A stretch of 64,000 nt of DNA, from positions 1 through 64,000 of the forward strand of contig NZ_LXET01000063.1 of NCBI RefSeq assembly GCF_001655005.1, given 5' to 3'. The stretch is from Hafnia paralvei ATCC 29927. GTDB lineage: Bacteria > Pseudomonadota > Gammaproteobacteria > Enterobacterales > Enterobacteriaceae. Shown here piece by piece: positions 34,466 through 43,423 of the stretch; position 1 is the first letter of the stretch; every line of letters starts with the position of its first letter. The translations under genes were made by a program, and so were the position numbers. A model generated the notes under the pieces. It was not told the DNA's origin, made no database searches, and worked only from the letters and a program-made list of their open reading frames with translations.

Positions 34466-35476
34466 ATGAAACGTGAATTAGCCATCGAATTCTCCCGCGT
34501 CACCGAAGCCGCAGCTCTGGCTGGATACAAGTGGTTAGGCCGTGGTGATAAAAATGCCGCTGACGGCGCTGCTGTTAATGCCATGCGCATCATGCTTAAC
34601 CAAGTCGATATCGACGGTGAAATCGTGATCGGTGAGGGTGAGATCGATGAAGCTCCAATGTTGTATATCGGTGAGCGTGTTGGTACTGGTAACGGCGATC
34701 AGGTTGATATCGCCGTCGATCCCATTGAAGGCACCCGTATGACCGCCATGGGTCAATCTAATGCGCTAGCCGTTATGGCCGTTGGCGATAAAGGTACTTT
34801 TTTGCGCGCACCGGATATGTATATGGAGAAACTGGTTGTCGGCCCGCAAGCTAAAGGCGTTATCGATTTAAATCGACCATTGGCCGAAAACCTGCGTCTG
34901 GTTGCCGAAAAGCTAGAAAAACCGCTGCATGAGCTAACCGTCATTACGCTGGCAAAACCACGCCATGACGCTGTAATTGCTGAAATGCAGACACTTGGCG
35001 TTAAAGTATTTGCGATTCCTGACGGCGACGTAGCGGCCTCAATTCTGACCTGTATGCCTGAAAGCGAAGTTGATGTCATGTACGGCATCGGCGGCGCACC
35101 AGAAGGCGTTGTCTCAGCCGCAGTGATTCGTGCGCTAGATGGTGATATGCATGGCCGCCTGATCGCTCGATACAATGTGAAGGGCGATACCCCAGAAAAC
35201 CGCGCGCTTGGCGAACAAGAGCTCAAGCGTTGCGCTGAAATGGGAATCGAAGCAGGTAAAGTGCTGCGCTTAGACGAAATGGCACGCAACGATAACGTCG
35301 TATTCTCCGCGACGGGAATAACCAAAGGTGATTTGCTGGAAGGTATTTATCGTAAAGGGAATATGGCTACCACTGAAACCCTGCTGGTGCGCGGTAAATC
35401 ACGCACTATTCGCCGTATTCGTTCGACACATTATCTCGATCGCAAAGATCCAAAGATTTGTGAATTAATCATCTAG
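34466..35476 (+). CDS. glpX: Class II fructose-1,6-bisphosphatase
   Basis: GlpX removes the 1-phosphate of fructose 1,6-bisphosphate in gluconeogenesis. The 336-residue protein equals E. coli GlpX in length and has the metal-site motifs GEGEIDEAPML and AVDPIEGT, plus IPDGDVAAS. ATG 34466 (MKRELAIEF) is used because the 20 preceding in-frame residues have no counterpart. It is separated from glpK by a long structured spacer, so it may be transcribed independently here. Confidence 0.97.
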   Translation: MKRELAIEFSRVTEAAALAGYKWLGRGDKNAADGAAVNAMRIMLNQVDIDGEIVIGEGEIDEAPMLYIGERVGTGNGDQVDIAVDPIEGTRMTAMGQSNALAVMAVGDKGTFLRAPDMYMEKLVVGPQAKGVIDLNRPLAENLRLVAEKLEKPLHELTVITLAKPRHDAVIAEMQTLGVKVFAIPDGDVAASILTCMPESEVDVMYGIGGAPEGVVSAAVIRALDGDMHGRLIARYNVKGDTPENRALGEQELKRCAEMGIEAGKVLRLDEMARNDNVVFSATGITKGDLLEGIYRKGNMATTETLLVRGKSRTIRRIRSTHYLDRKDPKICELII

Positions 35477-35532
35477 CTTCGATATCTCTCAGCCTCGTAT
35501 TCACAGGCGAGGCTGAGGTTTTAAAACACAAC

Positions 35533-36717
35533 TTACACCATATGCCCTTGCTGCTGCATTTTATGCGCAAGCGGTAGCCAACAGAGCAAAATCATCACGG
35601 CCATTGCCGTCATTAACATCCCTAAGCTGAACTGCCCCGTCTGTGGTAATAACGCAGAGAACCAAGCCATCGCGCCAGAACCCATGTTTTGTAGACCGCC
35701 CACCAGCGCACCCGCAGCCCCAGCCAAGAACGGAAATGGCTCCATAGCCCCTGTCGTTGCCAGTGGGAATAGCATTCCAGCGCCAAAGAAGAACAGTGCT
35801 GCAGGCACCACCAGCGTCCAAATATTCATAATGCCAAACCAGCCTGGGATCCACATCATAACGCCAGCGAGCAAGCAGCTGATTACCGAATGCCACATCA
35901 AGGTGGAGAAGCTTTTCCCCTGACGCCCTGCGTACCACGCACCAAAGAAGGCGGCTGGGATAGGTAAGATAAACAGAATACTCACGACGATGCCGCTGAG
36001 CCCCAAAACGCCGCCCATCAGCACACCGGAACAAGCCTCGAATACCGCAACACCGGCAAGTCCACCCACGAGCATAATCAAATAGCAGCCAAAAGAGCCG
36101 TTGGTCAGCAGCATTTTGTAGCTCGCAAACATATTCTTACGCGGTGCATTTGCCGGACGCGTTTCTGGAAGCCAGCGGTACATTGAAAACGCAACGCACA
36201 CACAAAGCAGCAGTAAAAAACCATAGCAAGCACGCCAGCCGAGCACAGAATCCAGCATACCGCCAATCACCGGTGCCAACAGCGGACTAACGAGAATACC
36301 CATGTTCAATAGGCTGTTGGCATAGCGTAGAGAAGGCCCCTCATAGAGGTCGCGCGGCATAGTACGAGCCATCACACCAGCTACGCCGGTTCCCATGCCT
36401 TGTAACGCGCTTGCCATAACCAACATATCTAAATTGGTCGATAGCAACGCCCACAGCGCACCAATGATGAAAATCCCCATACCCGCCAAAATGACCGGGC
36501 GACGTCCCACACGATCGGAAATGGGGCCGTAGATCAACTGCGATCCACCGTAGGTTAGCAAATAAGCAGCCATGACCCCTTGCACAGCACCACTACGCAC
36601 GCCCAGATCACGCGCCATATCTGCAATAGAAGGCACATAGATAGTCTGTGCCATCTGGCCAACTGCGACGAGCAGAATCAACATCACTAACAGGTGAAAA
36701 TTCTCGAGCTTTCTCAT
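35533..36717 (-). CDS. emrD: Multidrug efflux transporter EmrD
   Basis: EmrD is a 12-helix proton-driven exporter of the major facilitator superfamily, linked in E. coli to export of uncouplers and detergents. The 394-residue protein is the same length as E. coli EmrD, with the motif YGPISDRVGRRPVIL after helix 2 and ARTMPRDLYEG. In E. coli emrD is not beside glpX, so its location here reflects a different gene order. It is convergent with glpX and divergent from the SufR-like regulator. Confidence 0.94.
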   Translation of the reverse strand: MRKLENFHLLVMLILLVAVGQMAQTIYVPSIADMARDLGVRSGAVQGVMAAYLLTYGGSQLIYGPISDRVGRRPVILAGMGIFIIGALWALLSTNLDMLVMASALQGMGTGVAGVMARTMPRDLYEGPSLRYANSLLNMGILVSPLLAPVIGGMLDSVLGWRACYGFLLLLCVCVAFSMYRWLPETRPANAPRKNMFASYKMLLTNGSFGCYLIMLVGGLAGVAVFEACSGVLMGGVLGLSGIVVSILFILPIPAAFFGAWYAGRQGKSFSTLMWHSVISCLLAGVMMWIPGWFGIMNIWTLVVPAALFFFGAGMLFPLATTGAMEPFPFLAGAAGALVGGLQNMGSGAMAWFSALLPQTGQFSLGMLMTAMAVMILLCWLPLAHKMQQQGHMV

Positions 36718-36803
36718 TATTTTACGCTTGCCAACGCATCAAATTAGTATCATTAACTATTCATGACATAAATGTCAGGAAGTTAAAGCCATAGATCGGC
36801 GCA

Positions 36804-36823
36804 TAATCTAACAGATTAGATTA
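36804..36823. promoter_or_regulatory. 20-bp palindrome upstream of emrD
   Basis: TAATCTAA-caga-TTAGATTA is a perfect interrupted palindrome, 87 bp upstream of emrD and about 310 bp upstream of the divergent regulator gene. It looks like an operator, but the binding protein is unknown. The rest of the 414-bp spacer (36718-37131) holds an ERIC element and no visible gene. Confidence 0.5.
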
Positions 36824-36980
36824 AATAAACGAGCGAGTAAGGTTCTTTATTCTGGCTGATTTTGGCATACAAAAGTACCTAGCTCGTAAAGAAAAAGTTA
36901 CAGCGAGGCATTCATTCTGCGACGGGATTAAAAATAGAGGATATTAATCATTTAATAGAGATATATAAGTTATTAAACTA

Positions 36981-37106
36981 TATACCCAAAATAATTCGAG
37001 TTGCATTGAGAAGGCAAGTAAGTGAATCCCGATGAGTTTGCTCTAGTAAGAGATTCGGATGAGTGAACACAGCCAACAAAATGCAAGTTGAAGTATGACG
37101 GGTATA
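36981..37106. repeat. ERIC element (126 bp)
   Basis: It starts TATACCCAAAATAATTCGAG and ends AAGTATGACGGGTATA, with the diagnostic ERIC centre GTGAATCCCGATGAG...TAAGAGATTCGGATGAGTG. The whole unit is an imperfect palindrome. It ends 26 bp before the regulator gene, so it is probably transcribed in that gene's leader. Confidence 0.9.
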
Positions 37107-37131
37107 CCCACTTTCCAAAAGGATTTGAGTC

Positions 37132-37755
37132 ATGAAGACACCAGAATTGATCATGCTGCAGTTGAAAAGCCTTGGTCCTCAGTCAGCCAAGATGCTGGCT
37201 GATAGAATATCGATCACCACAATGGGCATTCGTCAGCATTTACAACAGCTCGAACAACGTGAACTTGTCTGTTATGAAGAGGCCAGAACCAAAGTGGGCC
37301 GCCCAACTCGTTACTGGTCGCTAACGACCAAGGGACACAGTCAGTTCCCCGATCGCCATCAAGACCTGTCGCGCGTGATCCTCGGTGCCGCACAGCAACT
37401 CTTCGGCGATGAAGGTGTTGAAAAACTCATTAATGTCCGCGAAGACTCTCTGTTTCAGCGCTATGCAACGGAACTGGAGAAATATCCCGAAGGCGAAGAA
37501 CGCTTTCAGGCACTGGCTCGCTTGCGCCAAAACGACGGCTACATGGCCGAACTTGAGGTTGAAGATGATGCCGTGGTGCTGATTGAAAACCACTGTCCGA
37601 TTGGCGTGGCAGCCCATAACTGCGGTAACTTATGTAACTCTGAGTTGAGTTTATTGCATCGCCTGTTGGGTCCAAACTACCAAATTGACCGCGTCGAGCA
37701 TATTATTTCCAACTCACGTCGCTGCGCATATCGCATTACACCTCGGGAGTTGTAA
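37132..37755 (+). CDS. SufR-like winged-helix regulator with four cysteines
   Basis: This 207-residue regulator of the COG2345/SufR type has an N-terminal winged helix (about residues 1-75, with DRISITTMGIRQHLQQLE and KVGRPTRYW). Its C-terminal domain carries four cysteines, C155, C164, C168 and C198 (ENHCPIG, HNCGNLCN, RRCAYRI). In cyanobacterial SufR, C-terminal cysteines hold an iron-sulfur cluster that controls DNA binding, so a redox or iron sensor role is plausible but not shown. It lies 2 bp before fpr, indicating one operon. The ATG at 37132 follows AAAGGA. Confidence 0.85.
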   Translation: MKTPELIMLQLKSLGPQSAKMLADRISITTMGIRQHLQQLEQRELVCYEEARTKVGRPTRYWSLTTKGHSQFPDRHQDLSRVILGAAQQLFGDEGVEKLINVREDSLFQRYATELEKYPEGEERFQALARLRQNDGYMAELEVEDDAVVLIENHCPIGVAAHNCGNLCNSELSLLHRLLGPNYQIDRVEHIISNSRRCAYRITPREL

Positions 37756-37757
37756 CC

Positions 37758-38504
37758 ATGGCAGAATGGGTAACGGGCACTATTACTCAAGTTCAACATT
37801 GGACAGAGAATCTGTTCAGCATCACGCTGCAAGCACCGGTCCATAACTTTACTGCCGGACAGTTTGCCAAGCTGGGCTTAGATATTGACGGAGAGCGTGT
37901 ACAGCGCGCTTATTCGTATGTAAATGCGCCAAGCGATAATAACTTAGAGTTTTATCTGGTAACCGTACCCGATGGTAAGCTCAGTCCGCGTCTGCATAGC
38001 CTTCAGGCAGGTGATACTTTACAGGTCACTGAAGAAGCCGCTGGTTTCTTTGTTCTGGATGAAGTTCCAGACTGTAAAACGCTTTGGATGCTGGCAACCG
38101 GTACTGCATTGGGGCCATATTTATCAATTTTGCAAGAAGGTAAAGATCTCGAGCGCTTTGAGAATATTGTCTTAGTTCATGCCACTCGTTTAGCGCAGGA
38201 CTTAAGCTATCTGCCATTGATGCAACAGTTGGAACAACGCTACAACGGCAAATTACGGATTCAAACCGTAGTCAGCCGTGAGAATGCCGCAGGTTCACTT
38301 CAGGGGCGCGTTCCTGCGCTCATCGAAGATGGTTCTTTGGAAGCTGCGGTAGGTTTAAAAATCGACGCAGAAGAGAGCCACGTGATGTTGTGTGGCAATC
38401 CGCAAATGGTGCGAGATACCCAACAAGTGTTGAAGGATTCACGTGGAATGCGCAAGCATCTGCGCCGTAAACCGGGGCACATCACCAGTGAGCATTACTG
38501 GTAA
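37758..38504 (+). CDS. fpr: Ferredoxin/flavodoxin-NADP+ reductase
   Basis: Fpr passes electrons from NADPH to flavodoxin or ferredoxin, supporting Fe-S repair, radical-SAM enzymes and the oxidative-stress response. The 248-residue protein matches E. coli Fpr in length. It has the FAD motif RAYSYVNAP, the NADP segment LATGTALGPYLSIL and a C-terminal EHYW. In E. coli fpr is a SoxS target and stands alone. Here it follows a SufR-like regulator by 2 bp. A strong terminator follows. Confidence 0.97.
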   Translation: MAEWVTGTITQVQHWTENLFSITLQAPVHNFTAGQFAKLGLDIDGERVQRAYSYVNAPSDNNLEFYLVTVPDGKLSPRLHSLQAGDTLQVTEEAAGFFVLDEVPDCKTLWMLATGTALGPYLSILQEGKDLERFENIVLVHATRLAQDLSYLPLMQQLEQRYNGKLRIQTVVSRENAAGSLQGRVPALIEDGSLEAAVGLKIDAEESHVMLCGNPQMVRDTQQVLKDSRGMRKHLRRKPGHITSEHYW

Positions 38505-38526
38505 ATTTCAGCGATGATAAAACATG

Positions 38527-38553
38527 TGCCGGTTTGACCACCGGCATTTTTTT
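38527..38553 (+). terminator. Terminator of fpr
   Basis: TGCCGGT-ttgacc-ACCGGCA is followed by seven T residues, 22 bp after the fpr stop and just before convergent yiiR. Confidence 0.9.
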
Positions 38554-38556
38554 GGC

Positions 38557-38988
38557 TTAACGGCCTGCGTTCTTAAAATCGACCGGCGTTGGTTCTGGAC
38601 CAAAACGATTATCCCCTTCGGTACCTATAAACGAACCACAGTCGATCAGCATCATCACCCCGATCAGCGTTGGAATAAAACGCCCAACCCCCCACTGCCA
38701 GATCTCGGCTAGCATACTCCAGTTTCCTGCTGCCAGCATCCAAGCAACAACGACCAAAAGAGCCCACCAGCCCGACTTATTGCGATCGTGCAAGCGCTTT
38801 ACCAACACCGCTGCCGTTGGCCACAATGAAAAAACTAAACCAAAGGCCGCCGTTTGTAACGAAATCCAGCCACTTCCTGCAATCGAAAAAATAATCACTA
38901 AAAGAAGCGCCCACAATCCCATCCATATCCAGAAATCGCGCCGCCCAATTCGTCCGTTAAAAGAGAAACACCACTTTTGAATGGTCAT
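38557..38988 (-). CDS. yiiR: DUF805 membrane protein YiiR
   Basis: This 143-residue protein of unknown function has the DUF805 signature FNGRIGRRDFWIW near the N terminus, about four membrane segments and KRLHDRNKSGWWAL in a loop. It matches E. coli YiiR and keeps the same neighbours (fpr on one side, yiiQ on the other). It is convergent with fpr. Confidence 0.9.
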   Translation of the reverse strand: MTIQKWCFSFNGRIGRRDFWIWMGLWALLLVIIFSIAGSGWISLQTAAFGLVFSLWPTAAVLVKRLHDRNKSGWWALLVVVAWMLAAGNWSMLAEIWQWGVGRFIPTLIGVMMLIDCGSFIGTEGDNRFGPEPTPVDFKNAGR

Positions 38989-39010
38989 AATCTGAAGTTG
39001 CCTACGTTAT

Positions 39011-39136
39011 TACACCCTAAATAATTCGAGTTACAGGAAGGCGGCAAGTGAGTCAATCCCGATGAGCTTACTCTAGTAAGTGATGGGGGTGAACGAGCGC
39101 AGCCAACGCACATGCAGCTTGAAGTATGATGGGTAG
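39011..39136. repeat. ERIC element (126 bp)
   Basis: It starts TACACCCTAAATAATTCGAG and ends CTTGAAGTATGATGGGTAGA, with the ERIC centre around GATGAGCTTACTCTAGTAAG. It shares size and central sequence with the copy at 36981. It lies in the 300-bp spacer between divergent yiiR and yiiQ, which shows no gene. Confidence 0.9.
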
Positions 39137-39288
39137 AGAGCTAATAGCGGCAAAGTTTACCTTATCTCTCTCGGCCTCGGGAAATTTTGCACACAATTTT
39201 GACAATCACCCTTCGAAAACGCTTTAATCAGGTATAGGCGTGTGTATTACCAACATTCAGAATGGCAGATTGGAACATCAGACCAACA

Positions 39289-39969
39289 ATGAAAAAAACG
39301 AGTTGCTACACATCCAAGGCTTTCTTCGCAATACTGATTCTATGGTATGCAGGCAGCAGTTTTTCTGTCAGTGCCGCGCAGGAAGAAGGCCGTATACTTT
39401 CTGACGAGCTCCCCGCCGCCCCTTACCTATTACCCAACGCTCCGACGTTCGACCTGACACTGGTTCAATTTCGCGCCAAGTACAACATTGAAAACCCGAC
39501 GCTTATCATCAACGAATATCGGGCTATTAGCGTAAAAAACGAAGAGACGGCTATCACGCGCGCCGCCAGTAAAATCAATGACTATCTCTACTCTTCGGTT
39601 GTACTGGAAAAGGGCACAGGAAAAATCAAGAGCTTACAGATTACCTACATTCCGCCCGTGTCGATAAAAAACGATAAAGAAAATGGAAAAGACGGCAAGA
39701 AGCTCGATAAATCAGACGATAAAGTCTCACGCGAGTCGCGCGAACTCGCCATCAACTATATGGCCGCTATCATGCGGCACTTTTCGCCTACACTAACCTT
39801 TGATCAATGCACGGCTAAAGTATCGTCGCTGTTGAATAAAGGCAAAGGCCAGCTCTATTTCGCCCAAAATGATGGAGCGATGCGTTATGTCGTATCGGAT
39901 AGCGCAGAAAAAGGTATTACTTTCGCAGTTGAACCGATTAAGCTGTCGCTATCAGATAATGCGGCTTAA
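39289..39969 (+). CDS. yiiQ: Periplasmic protein YiiQ (DUF1454)
   Basis: This 226-residue protein of unknown function has a signal peptide (about residues 1-29, ending SVSAA). The conserved DUF1454 body includes APYLLPNAPTFDLTLVQFR and GAMRYVVSDSAEKG. It is longer than E. coli YiiQ (199) owing to a Lys/Asp-rich insertion at about residues 120-150. ATG 39289 is used because it begins the signal peptide directly. It sits between yiiR and tpiA, as in E. coli. Confidence 0.9.
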   Translation: MKKTSCYTSKAFFAILILWYAGSSFSVSAAQEEGRILSDELPAAPYLLPNAPTFDLTLVQFRAKYNIENPTLIINEYRAISVKNEETAITRAASKINDYLYSSVVLEKGTGKIKSLQITYIPPVSIKNDKENGKDGKKLDKSDDKVSRESRELAINYMAAIMRHFSPTLTFDQCTAKVSSLLNKGKGQLYFAQNDGAMRYVVSDSAEKGITFAVEPIKLSLSDNAA

Positions 39970-40095
39970 TCGCATCCTTTCGTATTTCATGATGGAAAAC
40001 AAAACTTCTTAGTCGCGAGCTTTCTATACTGATTTACAGACAATGCCGGTAAGGCAGACTTTTACGATTATGTGTTCCGAATTGGAGAAATGAAA

Positions 40096-40863
40096 ATGCG
40101 TCAACCATTAGTCATGGGCAACTGGAAACTCAACGGCAGCCACCACATGGTCAACGAACTGATCCTTGCGCTGCGCAACGAACTGAGCGCCGTAGCCAAC
40201 TGTGACGTTGCTATCGCTCCACCAACCATCTATCTGGACCAGGCTGCACATACTCTGGCAGGTTCTCGTATCGCACTGGGTGCACAAGACGTTGGTATCA
40301 ACGCTTCTGGTGCATTCACCGGTGAAACTTCGGCTCAAATGCTGAAAGATGTCGGTGCTAAATACATCATTATCGGTCACTCAGAGCGTCGTACTTACCA
40401 CAAAGAAAGCGACGAGTTCATTGCAGAGAAATTTGCAGCCGTTAAAGAAGCTGGCCTGATCCCTGTGCTGTGCATCGGTGAAACCGACGCAGAAAATGAA
40501 GCGGGTAAAACTCAGGAAGTTTGCGCTCGTCAATTGGATGCCGTGCTGAAAACCATGGGTGCTCAAGTCTTCAAAGGTGCAGTTATCGCATACGAACCAG
40601 TATGGGCAATCGGTACTGGCAAATCAGCAACCCCTGCTCAGGCTCAAGCCGTTCACAAATTCATCCGCGACCACATTGCTAAACACAATGCCGAAGCAGC
40701 TGAAGAAGTTATTATCCAATACGGTGGTTCTGTTAACGCAGCAAACGCCGCTGAACTGTTCACTCAGCCAGATATCGATGGCGCGCTGGTTGGCGGTGCA
40801 TCTCTGAAAGCTGACGCTTTTGCCGTTATCGTTAAAGCTGCGGCTGAAGCAAAAACTGCATAA
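40096..40863 (+). CDS. tpiA: Triosephosphate isomerase
   Basis: TpiA interconverts dihydroxyacetone phosphate and glyceraldehyde 3-phosphate in glycolysis. The 255-residue protein (the E. coli length) has GNWKLNGS with the catalytic Lys, IGHSERR with the catalytic His, and AYEPVWAIGTGK with the catalytic Glu. GGAG eight bases upstream supports ATG 40096. A strong terminator follows. Confidence 0.98.
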   Translation: MRQPLVMGNWKLNGSHHMVNELILALRNELSAVANCDVAIAPPTIYLDQAAHTLAGSRIALGAQDVGINASGAFTGETSAQMLKDVGAKYIIIGHSERRTYHKESDEFIAEKFAAVKEAGLIPVLCIGETDAENEAGKTQEVCARQLDAVLKTMGAQVFKGAVIAYEPVWAIGTGKSATPAQAQAVHKFIRDHIAKHNAEAAEEVIIQYGGSVNAANAAELFTQPDIDGALVGGASLKADAFAVIVKAAAEAKTA

Positions 40864-40887
40864 TTGCGTTTCTGCTTTCTTGCATGC

Positions 40888-40917
40888 AAAAAAACCCCGG
40901 AGAACCGGGGTTTTTTT
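40888..40917 (+). terminator. Terminator of tpiA
   Basis: AACCCCGG-agaa-CCGGGGTT is flanked by A- and T-runs, 25 bp after the tpiA stop. It could also serve convergent sbp. Confidence 0.9.
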
Positions 40918-40931
40918 ATGACTGGAAAATG

Positions 40932-41921
40932 CTATCTCTGGGAAATCTGATCGAATTCCCCACCGGTTGCAAAATGTTCTTTCTGAGCCTTCTGCCAGCC
41001 ACCAAAGAGCTGATCAACGGTAAATAACTTCAGTTGCGGAAATTGCTGGCTGTATTGCTTGGCGATTGCCTCATCACGTGGGCGGTAGTAATTTTTGGCG
41101 GCGATGGTCTGCCCTTCAGGTGAATACAGATATTTCAGGTACTCATCCGCAACCTGACGCGTTCCGCGCTTATCGACCACTTTATCCACCACGGATACCG
41201 TCGGTTCAGCCAAAATAGAAACACTCGGCGTCACAATTTCAAACTGGTCTTTACCCAATTCGTGCTGTGCCAGTAGCGCTTCGTTCTCCCACGCAATCAA
41301 CACATCGCCGATGCCACGTTCAACGAAAGTATTCGTTGCGCCGCGTGCGCCAGAATCAAGCACCTCTACGTTCTTATACAGCGCTTTGACGAACTCTTTA
41401 GCCTTAGCCTGATCGTTATTGTTATTTTCCAGCGCATAACCCCATGCACCTAAATAGTTCCAGCGAGCGCCACCGGAGGTTTTAGGGTTAGGCGTAATAA
41501 CTGAAACGCCCGGTTTAATTAAGTCATTCCAATCGTGAATTTGCTTTGGGTTACCTTTACGAACTAAGAAAACAATGGTTGAAGTGTAGGGTGCCGAATT
41601 ATCTGGCAGACGTTTAATCCATGCTTTATCTATTCGTCCACGCTCCGCGATTGCATCAACGTCATAGGCTAGCGCCAGCGTCACTACGTCGGCTTCGATA
41701 CCGTTAATCACCGATGTCGCCTGCTTGCCCGAGCCACCATGAGATTGCCTGATCGTGACGTTATCGCCTGTCTCCTGTTTGTAGTGCTTGCTGAACGCTT
41801 CGTTATATTGCTGATAAAGCTCTCGTGTTGGATCATAAGAAACGTTTAGCAACTGAATATCTTTTGCCAGCGCGCCCGTAGCCACCAGCAGTAACGACAG
41901 ACCAATCCCAAGTTTACGCAT
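40932..41921 (-). CDS. sbp: Periplasmic sulfate-binding protein
   Basis: Sbp captures sulfate (and thiosulfate) for the CysTWA ABC importer. From ATG 41921 the protein has 329 residues, the E. coli length, with a signal peptide ending at ALA and the mature start KDIQLLNVSYDPTRELY. The sulfate-site segments SHGGSGKQA and GARGATNTF are present. GGAG lies upstream of this start. In E. coli it is under CysB control; I cannot define that site here. It keeps its place between pfkA and tpiA. Confidence 0.96.
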   Translation of the reverse strand: MRKLGIGLSLLLVATGALAKDIQLLNVSYDPTRELYQQYNEAFSKHYKQETGDNVTIRQSHGGSGKQATSVINGIEADVVTLALAYDVDAIAERGRIDKAWIKRLPDNSAPYTSTIVFLVRKGNPKQIHDWNDLIKPGVSVITPNPKTSGGARWNYLGAWGYALENNNNDQAKAKEFVKALYKNVEVLDSGARGATNTFVERGIGDVLIAWENEALLAQHELGKDQFEIVTPSVSILAEPTVSVVDKVVDKRGTRQVADEYLKYLYSPEGQTIAAKNYYRPRDEAIAKQYSQQFPQLKLFTVDQLFGGWQKAQKEHFATGGEFDQISQR

Positions 41922-42057
41922 CACCGCTCTCCAAACTTTTACCAAAGTAGTTAAAAGAGAGCCTGCCAGAAAGCAGGAAAATGATTAAAGAATAAAAAAG
42001 ATACAGTTATGCTTTCGAGGAATAATAACGAAAGGTTGATCTGCCAATCACAGTAGC

Positions 42058-42083
42058 AAAAAAGCCCCAAGGAGGGGCTTTTG
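42058..42083 (-). terminator. Terminator of pfkA
   Basis: AAAAGCCCC-aagga-GGGGCTTTT with a T-run on the minus strand lies 44 bp after the pfkA stop. Confidence 0.85.
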
Positions 42084-42126
42084 AAATGGTTAACACCTAA
42101 ATTGCTTAGGCCTCTGGCTTAAACAA

Positions 42127-43089
42127 TTAGTACAGCATTTTCGCTGTTTCCAGCCAATCACCTTTAAATGGACGCTTCATATTTTCTACCGCGTCGATGA
42201 TATCGTGGTGAACCAGCTTTTCGTTCTGAATACCGACACAGCGTCCACCGTAGCCCTGTAACAGCAGTTCAATAGAGTATGCGCCCATGCGGGAAGCTAA
42301 AATGCGGTCATAGGCGACTGGAGCCCCACCACGCTGGATGTGACCCAGAACGGTTGCACGAGTCTCACGGCCGGTTTCTTGCTCAATATGTTTAGCTAAC
42401 TCATCGATGTCACAGATGTGCTCAGTGATTGCCACGATAGCGTGTTTTTTGCCTTTGATAATGCCGGCTTTGATTTCGTTAACCAGATCTTCACGCTTGA
42501 ACTCAACTTCTGGCAGAACGATAAACTCACAGCCCCCAGCGATGGCCGCCGCCAACGTCAGGTCACCACAGTAGCGGCCCATGACTTCAACGATAGAAAT
42601 ACGCTGGTGAGAAGAAGAGGTATCACGCAGGCGGTCGATCGCTTCAACGACAGTTTCCAGTGCAGTGAAATAACCGATAGTGTAGTCCGTACCCGCAACG
42701 TCGTTATCGATCGTGCCCGGCAAGCCGATGCAAGGGAAGCCCATCTCCGTGATACGCTTCGCCCCCATGTATGAACCATCACCACCGATAACCACTAACG
42801 CATCCAGTCCAACTTTGCGCATGTTATCAACGGCTTTCTCACGCACTTTATCATCGCGGAACTCAGGGAAACGCGCAGAACCCAAGAAAGTACCGCCACG
42901 GTTAATCATGTCTGACACACTTGAGCGATCAAGCTGCTTCATACGACCTTCATACAAGCCGAGGTAGCCGTCCTCGATACCGTAGACTTCTAACCCTTTG
43001 GCTAATGCCGCACGTACAACACCACGGATCGCAGCGTTCATACCTGGAGCGTCACCGCCACTCGTCAATACACCGATTTTCTTGATCAT
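42127..43089 (-). CDS. pfkA: 6-phosphofructokinase I
   Basis: PfkA phosphorylates fructose 6-phosphate, the committed step of glycolysis, activated by ADP and inhibited by PEP. The 320-residue protein equals E. coli PfkA. It has GVLTSGGDAPGMNAAIRG, GGDGSYMGA and the catalytic segment GTIDNDVAGTD, plus the effector-site GRYCGD. AGAGGTAGTC precedes the start. A Cra operator lies about 143 bp upstream. Confidence 0.98.
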   Translation of the reverse strand: MIKKIGVLTSGGDAPGMNAAIRGVVRAALAKGLEVYGIEDGYLGLYEGRMKQLDRSSVSDMINRGGTFLGSARFPEFRDDKVREKAVDNMRKVGLDALVVIGGDGSYMGAKRITEMGFPCIGLPGTIDNDVAGTDYTIGYFTALETVVEAIDRLRDTSSSHQRISIVEVMGRYCGDLTLAAAIAGGCEFIVLPEVEFKREDLVNEIKAGIIKGKKHAIVAITEHICDIDELAKHIEQETGRETRATVLGHIQRGGAPVAYDRILASRMGAYSIELLLQGYGGRCVGIQNEKLVHHDIIDAVENMKRPFKGDWLETAKMLY

Positions 43090-43231
43090 GACTACCTCTG
43101 AGCTTGTAGATGCTATTCTTAAGAATTGTTTTCGCCATCGCGCTAAACGTTATTGTATGTGGTACAGGACACGGGTATAGAAAATGAACGTTTATTGCTG
43201 CTACTGCTGAATATTATATCAAAGTTATCCA

Positions 43232-43247
43232 GCTGAATTGATTCAGG
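43232..43247. promoter_or_regulatory. Cra (FruR) operator upstream of pfkA
   Basis: GCTGAATTGATTCAGG matches the Cra palindrome TGAAWCGWTTCA with one mismatch in the core. Cra represses pfkA in E. coli and is released by fructose 1-phosphate. The remaining pfkA-fieF spacer (43090-43423) shows no gene. Confidence 0.8.
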
Positions 43248-43423
43248 TCAGTCTAGTTTGTGGTAAAAAATTTCCCAAGCACTAAAGGAATAAATTTAGA
43301 AACCCACCACACCCATCACACTATTACTTACATTCTCTAATGATTTGGGTTGTGAAAGCCGTGATAAACGGGATAACACTCGCAACCACCGACTTGAACT
43401 ATAACTTTATAGCTTAGTCGCGA

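Noticed and set aside
34753..35325. 190-codon frame antisense to glpX
   Set aside because: It lies wholly within glpX in the opposite strand; its Ser/Arg/Pro-rich product is the usual shadow of a conserved gene.
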